Shown piece by piece: positions 59,195 to 64,000 of a DNA stretch of 64,000 bases. The DNA comes from Halosegnis rubeus (GTDB lineage Archaea; Halobacteriota; Halobacteria; Halobacteriales; Haloarculaceae): NCBI RefSeq assembly GCF_009184545.1, contig NZ_QJOW01000002.1, positions 310,001 to 374,000 of the forward strand, in the 5' to 3' direction. How positions within the stretch are numbered: position 1 is the first letter of the stretch; each line of letters starts with the position of its first letter. The notes under the pieces were generated by a model. That model was not told the origin of the DNA. It was given only the letters and a program-made list of their open reading frames with translations, and searched no databases. Made by a program: the position numbers and the translations under genes.

Positions 59195-61702
59195 ATGGAA
59201 CTCATCGTCACCGAAAAAGACAACGCCGCCCGGCGTATCGCAGAGATTCTCTCAGAGGGCGGCCACGGTGTCGAACGCACGAACGGGGTCAACATCTACC
59301 GGTGGGGCGACACGCGCTGCATCGGGCTGTCGGGCCACGTCGTCGGCGTCGACTTCCCGCCGGAGTACAGCGACTGGCGCAACGTTCAGCCCGTCGAACT
59401 CTCCGAGGCGTCGGTCGTCAAGACGCCGACGAAAGAGAACATCGTCGCCGCGCTCAAATCCCTCGCCCGCGACGCCGACGAGGCCGTCATCGCCACCGAC
59501 TACGACCGCGAGGGGGAACTCATCGGCAAGGAGGCGTACGAACTCATCGAGGAGGAGACGGACGTCCCAATCAAGCGCGTCCGATTTTCGTCCATTACGG
59601 AGCGCGAGGTTCGAGACGCCTTCGCCAACCCCGACGACCTCGATTTCGACCTCGCTGCCGCGGGCGAGGCGCGCCAGATCATCGACCTGATGTGGGGGGC
59701 CGCGCTGACGCGGTTCCTCTCGCTGACCGCCGGCCAGCTCGGCAACGACTTCATCTCCGTCGGTCGCGTCCAGTCTCCAACGCTGAAGCTCATCGTCGAC
59801 CGGGAACGCGAGATTCAGGCGTTCGACCCCGACGACTACTGGGTGATCTACGGCGACCTCGCGAAAGACGACGAGGCGTTCGAAGCGCAGTACTTCTACG
59901 AGGGCGAGGACGGCACTGAAAACGAGCGCGTCTGGAACGAGGCCGACGCCGACGACGCCTACGAGGACCTGCGGGAAGCGACGAGCGCGAGCGTCGAGTC
60001 CGTGCGCAGACGCACCCGGACGGACGACCCGCCGGCCCCGTTCAACACGACGCAGTTCATTCGCGCGGCCGGCTCGCTCGGCTACTCCGCCCAGCGCGCG
60101 ATGTCCATCGCCGAGGAGCTGTACACCGCCGGCTGGATTACCTACCCGCGCACGGACAACACCGTCTACCCCGAGGACTTGGACCCCGAGGAACTGCTCG
60201 AGACGTTCGCCGACACGGGCGCGTTCGGCGAGGACGCCGCCAGCCTGCTCGAACAGGACGACATCGAGCCGACCGAAGGCGACGAGGAGACGACCGACCA
60301 CCCGCCGATTCATCCGACCGGCGAGATTCCCGGCCGACAGGACCTCGGCGAGGACGAGTGGGAGGTGTTCGAACTCGTCGTCCGGCGGTTTCTCGCGACC
60401 TGTGCGGAGCCGGCGACGTGGGCGCACCTGCGCGTCGTCGCAACGGCAAACGGCCGCTCGCTGAAGGCCAACGGGAAGCGCCTCGTCGAGGCCGGCTACC
60501 ACGCGGTCTACCCGTACTCCTCGGCCAGCGAGAACTTCGTCCCCGAAGTCGAGGAAGGCGACGACCTCGACCTCTCGGGCGTGCGGCTCGAAGCCAAAGA
60601 GACACAGCCGCCCCGCCGTCGCGGCCAGTCGCGGCTCATCGAGACCATGGAGCAGATGGGTATCGGGACGAAGGCGACCCGCCACGAGACCATCCAGAAG
60701 CTGTACGACCGCGGCTACATCGAGAACGACCCGCCGCGCCCGACTGGACTGGCGATGGCGGTCGTGGAGGCCGCAGAGCAGTTCGCCGACCACGTCACCG
60801 ACGAGGCGATGACGGCCCGACTGGAGGCAGACATGGACGCCATCGCGGCCGGCGAGAAGTCGCTAGACGAGGTGACAGACGAGTCGCGCGAGATGCTCCA
60901 GCGGGTATTCGAGGACCTCCACGAGCACCGCGAGGAAATCGGCGACTTCCTGCGCACGTCGCTGAAGGCGGACAAGACGCTTGGTCCCTGCCCCGAGTGT
61001 GGCGACGACCTGCTCGTGCGCCGGTCGCGCCGGGGGTCGTACTTCGTCGGCTGTGACGGGTATCCGGACTGCGAGTACACCCTTCCGCTCCCGAGCCAGG
61101 GCGAGCCGACCGTCACCGACGAGGTGTGTGCAGAACACGGGCTCGGTCACGTGAAGATGCTCGCCGGCCGGTCGACGTTCACCCACGGCTGTCCGTTGTG
61201 TAAGGCCGACGAGGCCGACCAGACCGAAGACAGAGTCATCGGGACTTGTCCGGAGTGTGGAGCCGAGGACGGCGGCGAACTCGCAATCAAGCAGCTCCGG
61301 TCGGGGTCGCGGCTCGTCGGCTGTACGCGCTATCCCGACTGCGACTACTCGCTGCCGCTTCCGCGGCGGGGCGACATCGAGGTGACGGACGACCGGTGTG
61401 GCGAGCACGACCTCCCCGAACTCCTCGTGCGCGACGACGAGGACGACGACGAGCCGTGGGAGCTGGGCTGTCCCATCTGTAACTACGCGGAGTATCAGGA
61501 GCGACAGGCCGCAAGCGCGATCGAGGACCTCGACGGGGTCGGCGCGAAGACGGCAGAAAAACTCGCCGCCGCGGGTATCGAGAGCCTCTCGGACCTCTCT
61601 TCGGCCGACCCCGAGACCGTCGCCGGCGACGTACAAGGCGTCTCTGCCGACCGCCTGCGCGACTGGCAAGCCGAGGTCACAGACACCGAAGCCGCCGACT
61701 AG
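59195..61702 (+). CDS. topA: DNA topoisomerase I (type IA)
   Basis: The 835-residue enzyme relaxes negative supercoils. The Toprim domain has the metal site ATDYDREGELIG near residue 105, and the catalytic Tyr is in AGWITYPRTDN near residue 320. The C-terminal part holds four-Cys zinc ribbons (CPECGDDLLV...CDGYPDC; CPLC; CPECGAEDGG...CTRYPDC; CPIC), then a helix-hairpin-helix DNA-binding end (IEDLDGVGAKTAEKLAAAGI). The extended zinc/HhH tail is normal in haloarchaea. The frame continues upstream but begins cleanly at ATG 59195. Confidence 0.95.
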   Translation: MELIVTEKDNAARRIAEILSEGGHGVERTNGVNIYRWGDTRCIGLSGHVVGVDFPPEYSDWRNVQPVELSEASVVKTPTKENIVAALKSLARDADEAVIATDYDREGELIGKEAYELIEEETDVPIKRVRFSSITEREVRDAFANPDDLDFDLAAAGEARQIIDLMWGAALTRFLSLTAGQLGNDFISVGRVQSPTLKLIVDREREIQAFDPDDYWVIYGDLAKDDEAFEAQYFYEGEDGTENERVWNEADADDAYEDLREATSASVESVRRRTRTDDPPAPFNTTQFIRAAGSLGYSAQRAMSIAEELYTAGWITYPRTDNTVYPEDLDPEELLETFADTGAFGEDAASLLEQDDIEPTEGDEETTDHPPIHPTGEIPGRQDLGEDEWEVFELVVRRFLATCAEPATWAHLRVVATANGRSLKANGKRLVEAGYHAVYPYSSASENFVPEVEEGDDLDLSGVRLEAKETQPPRRRGQSRLIETMEQMGIGTKATRHETIQKLYDRGYIENDPPRPTGLAMAVVEAAEQFADHVTDEAMTARLEADMDAIAAGEKSLDEVTDESREMLQRVFEDLHEHREEIGDFLRTSLKADKTLGPCPECGDDLLVRRSRRGSYFVGCDGYPDCEYTLPLPSQGEPTVTDEVCAEHGLGHVKMLAGRSTFTHGCPLCKADEADQTEDRVIGTCPECGAEDGGELAIKQLRSGSRLVGCTRYPDCDYSLPLPRRGDIEVTDDRCGEHDLPELLVRDDEDDDEPWELGCPICNYAEYQERQAASAIEDLDGVGAKTAEKLAAAGIESLSDLSSADPETVAGDVQGVSADRLRDWQAEVTDTEAAD

Positions 61703-62229
61703 AACTCGACTGCGGCCGGGTCGCCGGGGTCGTGTGCGCCATCGAGGTCGGCGAACGCCTCGCGGACCCGCTCGTAGGTGTCGTCGACGGCTTCGACGAT
61801 GACCTTGGTGTCCGCGAGCACGGGCATGAAGTTCGTGTCGCCGCCCCACCGGGGGAGCACGTGGGCGTGGACGTGGTCGGTGATGGAGCCGCCGGCGGGA
61901 CCACCGAGGTTCATTCCGGTGTTGAACGCCTCGGGACCGAGGGCGGCATCGAGCGCGTCGAACGTCTGCTGTTTGAGCGTCGCAATCGCGAGCAGCGTCT
62001 CCTCGTCGAGGTCGCGGTACTCCCCGGTGTGGTGGTAGGGAATGACCATCGCGTGGCCCGGGTTGTACGGGTAGTTGTTGAGAATGACGAACGCGTGGTC
62101 GTTGCGCGCGAGGATGCGGGAGTCGCGGTCGTCGTCGCGGTCGGGCAACACGCAGAACGGACACCCGTCGATGTCGGTCTCCTCGCGCTCGATCCAGTCG
62201 ATGCGCCACGGGGCGAACAGTTGGTCCAT
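61699..62229 (-). CDS. HIT-family nucleotide hydrolase
   Basis: The 176-residue protein has the histidine triad ITDHVHAHVLPRW (HxHxH) near residue 120, an early CPFC zinc pair, and YPYNPGHAMVIPYHH, as in Fhit/HinT-like enzymes. It hydrolyses dinucleoside polyphosphates or AMP conjugates. Its stop overlaps that of topA by four bases (CTAG). ATG 62229 is preferred (MDQLFAPWRIDWIE); the frame continues up to 62874 as antisense sequence. Confidence 0.9.
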   Translation of the reverse strand: MDQLFAPWRIDWIEREETDIDGCPFCVLPDRDDDRDSRILARNDHAFVILNNYPYNPGHAMVIPYHHTGEYRDLDEETLLAIATLKQQTFDALDAALGPEAFNTGMNLGGPAGGSITDHVHAHVLPRWGGDTNFMPVLADTKVIVEAVDDTYERVREAFADLDGAHDPGDPAAVEF

Positions 62230-62319
62230 ACCCGACGTGTGCGCCCCGCGGGTAAAATAGCCGCCCGCTGTCGCGTCGACCGAAGCAAAGTCAACACTCC
62301 CCGGCTCGTTTTCGCTACG

Positions 62320-62853
62320 ATGCGCGATGCGACCGAAGACGAGGAAATCGAGCGAGCGCTTCAGTATCTGGTCCACGCCTTCGAGAGCTCGGGCGACAAC
62401 CCGAAGCCGGTGATTCTCCACAGCACGCGCGTGGGGATGGACCTCTACGAGCGGGGGTACGAGGAGTCTGTCGTCGTCGCCGGCTTCCTCCATGACCTCA
62501 TCGAGGATACGGACGTGACCGCCGACGAGATTCGGTCGTGGTTCGGCACGGCAGTCGCCGATATCGTGGAAGCGGCCAGCTTTGACCCGAGCATCGACGA
62601 GTATCTCGAACGCCACTACGACATCTACGACAGCTGCTTTGCGGTGGGGCGGCCCGCGGTCCTCGTCAAGGCCGCAGACATTCTCGACAACAGCGACTAC
62701 TACGGGCTGGCAGACTCGGACGAACTGGCACAGCAGCTCCTCGCGAAGATGGCGTACTTCATCGAGGAATCGGAGCCGTACATCGGCGAGACGGACCTCT
62801 ATCGAGACCTCACGGAGAAGCGTCCCGCCGTACGAGAACGAATCAACGGGTGA
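62320..62853 (+). CDS. HD-domain hydrolase, MESH1/SpoT-hydrolase-like
   Basis: The 177-residue protein has HD-family ligands in the order seen in ppGpp hydrolases: HSTRVGMDLYERGYEE, VAGFLHDLIEDTDVTADEI (HD with the ED pair), and AVLVKAADILDNSDYY (KxxDxxxN). It is close in length to MESH1. It may cleave a nucleotide such as NADPH or (p)ppGpp; archaea usually lack ppGpp synthases, so the substrate is uncertain. Its stop lies four bases before that of the J-domain/ferredoxin gene. Confidence 0.8.
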   Translation: MRDATEDEEIERALQYLVHAFESSGDNPKPVILHSTRVGMDLYERGYEESVVVAGFLHDLIEDTDVTADEIRSWFGTAVADIVEAASFDPSIDEYLERHYDIYDSCFAVGRPAVLVKAADILDNSDYYGLADSDELAQQLLAKMAYFIEESEPYIGETDLYRDLTEKRPAVRERING

Positions 62854-62857
62854 GCGC

Positions 62858-63595
62858 TCAGTCCATCCTCGCACTCGAAAAGCGGCTCGGACGCAAAATA
62901 AGCTCCTCCAGTCCGGGTAACTGCTTCACGTTGTAGACGACCTTCGCGGACTCGGTGACGGGCGCGGAGAGACACGACAGCCGGATGCCGCGGTCGAGCC
63001 ACTCCTCGGTGAGGATGTGGCCCGCGGGGGTGGGCATCTCTCCTTCGACGAGCGCGACGGCGCAGTTCGAGCAGGCTCCGCCGCGACAGGAGTACGGCCA
63101 GGCGAAGCCGCGGTTCTCGGCAGCTTCGAGTAAGGTCTCGTTTTGCTGGACGAGCAGGCGGCCGTAGTCATCGGGGGCCAAGTCGGCGTCGCTGGCCTTC
63201 TCGAAGAGGTCGTCGTCGGTGAGTTCCCAGCCGTGGTCGTCGAACACCTCGTAGTTGAGATACTCGACGCGGCTCTTGTCGAGCGTCGAGTCGATGTCGG
63301 CCGGCTCCTCATCGTCCGGGCTGGTGCGCCGGCGTGCCCCGCGTCGCTCGCCGGGACCGGTGGGCTCGGCGTCGTCGCCGTCCTCGTCCGTCGTGGCAGG
63401 TGTATCGGGTTCCTCGGCCGTCGCGGGGAGGTCGTCGGCCTGAATCGTCTCGTACGCGGCACGCACCCGGCGGAACTCCTCCATATCGCCGCCGTGGTCG
63501 GGGTGTGCGCTCTTGATGCGCTCGCGGTAGGCGGTCTCGACGGTCGCCTCGCCGGCGTCCGACTCGACGCCAAGCACCTCGTACGGATTCTCCAC
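62858..63595 (-). CDS. J-domain/2Fe-2S ferredoxin fusion
   Basis: The 245-residue protein has an N-terminal J domain (YEVLGVESDAGEATVETAY, then HPDHGG with the HPD motif) that can bind DnaK/Hsp70. An acidic linker (about 60-100) and a plant-type ferredoxin domain follow, with cluster ligands in SCRGGACSNC and a fourth Cys in IRLSCLSAP. This architecture is known in haloarchaeal ferredoxins. It may carry electrons and help assemble or deliver the iron-sulfur cluster by contact with DnaK. It may share control with the adjacent HD gene. Confidence 0.88.
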   Translation of the reverse strand: MENPYEVLGVESDAGEATVETAYRERIKSAHPDHGGDMEEFRRVRAAYETIQADDLPATAEEPDTPATTDEDGDDAEPTGPGERRGARRRTSPDDEEPADIDSTLDKSRVEYLNYEVFDDHGWELTDDDLFEKASDADLAPDDYGRLLVQQNETLLEAAENRGFAWPYSCRGGACSNCAVALVEGEMPTPAGHILTEEWLDRGIRLSCLSAPVTESAKVVYNVKQLPGLEELILRPSRFSSARMD

Positions 63596-63649
63596 ACCAC
63601 TCGTACGGTTCGGGGGTGTAAATCCCCTCGGCCTCCGACAATCTGCGCG

Positions 63650-64000
63650 CTAGCTCGTCGTCACCTCACACCCGTCCTCGGTGACGATAATCGTGTGTTC
63701 ACGCTGGGCGACGAGACACCCCTCATCCTCCTGTAGGACGGGGTAGCCGTGGACCACGTCCTGCCGTTCGAGCCGGCGGAGGGCCATCTTCGCACGCGAC
63801 GTGTCGAGCCACCGACGCGCGAACGGGAGCGTTTTGAACTCCTCGACAATCTGTTCGAGCGCCTGTCGCGCCTGTCGGTTGCGGACCGACGCCTCCTGCT
63901 CGAGCGAGTAGATCTCCTCCTGTTGGCCCTGTGTGACCTTTCCGCCGCCGTCGGTGGCGAACGGTTCGATGGCGACGGTGTCGCCCACTTCGAGCTCGGT
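63650..64000 (-). CDS. map: Methionine aminopeptidase type II, C-terminal end (partial)
   Basis: The frame enters from the right edge and ends at 63650. It encodes the last about 116 residues of a type II methionine aminopeptidase. TELEVGDTVAIEPFATDGGGKV carries the metal-binding Glu region, and ARRWLDTSRAKMALRRLERQ with the final ITEDG-like IIVTEDGCEVTTS is the family's C-terminus, where the last metal Glu sits. The start and active-site His lie beyond the window. Confidence 0.9.
   Translation of the reverse strand, partial: TELEVGDTVAIEPFATDGGGKVTQGQQEEIYSLEQEASVRNRQARQALEQIVEEFKTLPFARRWLDTSRAKMALRRLERQDVVHGYPVLQEDEGCLVAQREHTIIVTEDGCEVTTS

Overview
The window is a piece of a haloarchaeal (class Halobacteria) chromosome. 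The evidence is the high GC content, very acidic predicted proteins, mostly leaderless genes with TATA boxes about 25-32 bases before the start, Tat-type lipoproteins, and archaeal markers: GGGP synthase, Rpo12, L37Ae, KEOPS Pcc1, prefoldin beta, archaeal CoA-synthesis enzymes and siroheme decarboxylase. Gene density is high. I found no transposase, rRNA, CRISPR array or replication origin. One tRNA gene, Ile(GAU), is present.

Layout. 1-10284: end of an MFS transporter, a MetE-like protein, a lipoprotein hydrolase, pyruvate kinase, a lone secretion-type ATPase, an ABC exporter operon and a MoxR ATPase. 10285-12341: a looser stretch with a DUF3179 protein, an orphan truncated cas6 and an apparent rearrangement junction. 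12342-14674: fused siroheme decarboxylase and a TrpD-like protein. 14729-26464: an acyl-CoA cluster in which two acetyl-CoA-synthetase homologues flank a Bat-type regulator, followed by a five-gene branched-chain-amino-acid/amide type ABC importer and a thioredoxin-like protein. 26512-27834: cyclophilin, FxsA, tRNA-Ile. 28050-35386: a second acyl-CoA block with an HMG-CoA-synthase-like protein that has lost its catalytic residues, a DUF35 protein, an SCP-x thiolase, acyl-CoA dehydrogenase, acyl-CoA ligase, SDR and an alpha-methylacyl-CoA racemase homologue. 35383-64000: mostly core genes, including RNase HI, Pth2, Dcd, a ThiR-like regulator, IMPDH-like enzyme, pantoate kinase with phosphopantothenate synthetase, AspS, GGGPS, GuaA amidotransferase, the rpl37ae-rpo12-pcc1-pfdB-DUF3194 cluster, TruD, topoisomerase I, a J-domain/ferredoxin fusion and the end of methionine aminopeptidase.

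How the genes work together. The 14.7-26.5 kb cluster pairs an importer with acyl-CoA activation under a dedicated regulator, which suggests uptake and activation of a small organic acid or amide. The 28-35.4 kb block has the parts needed for beta-oxidation of a branched (perhaps isoprenoid) acid: ligase, racemase, dehydrogenase, SDR and thiolase. Its thiolase sits in a three-family module resembling bacterial PhlACB and the archaeal thiolase/DUF35/HMGCS complex, except that the HMGCS partner appears catalytically dead. Signs of genome decay or rearrangement are the truncated cas6 with a clipped gene start facing it (11.75-12.24 kb), and a Bat-family regulator that looks like an out-of-frame fusion of two paralogues (49.2-50.0 kb). 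The 833-base gap before topA carries several perfect hairpins and no convincing gene.
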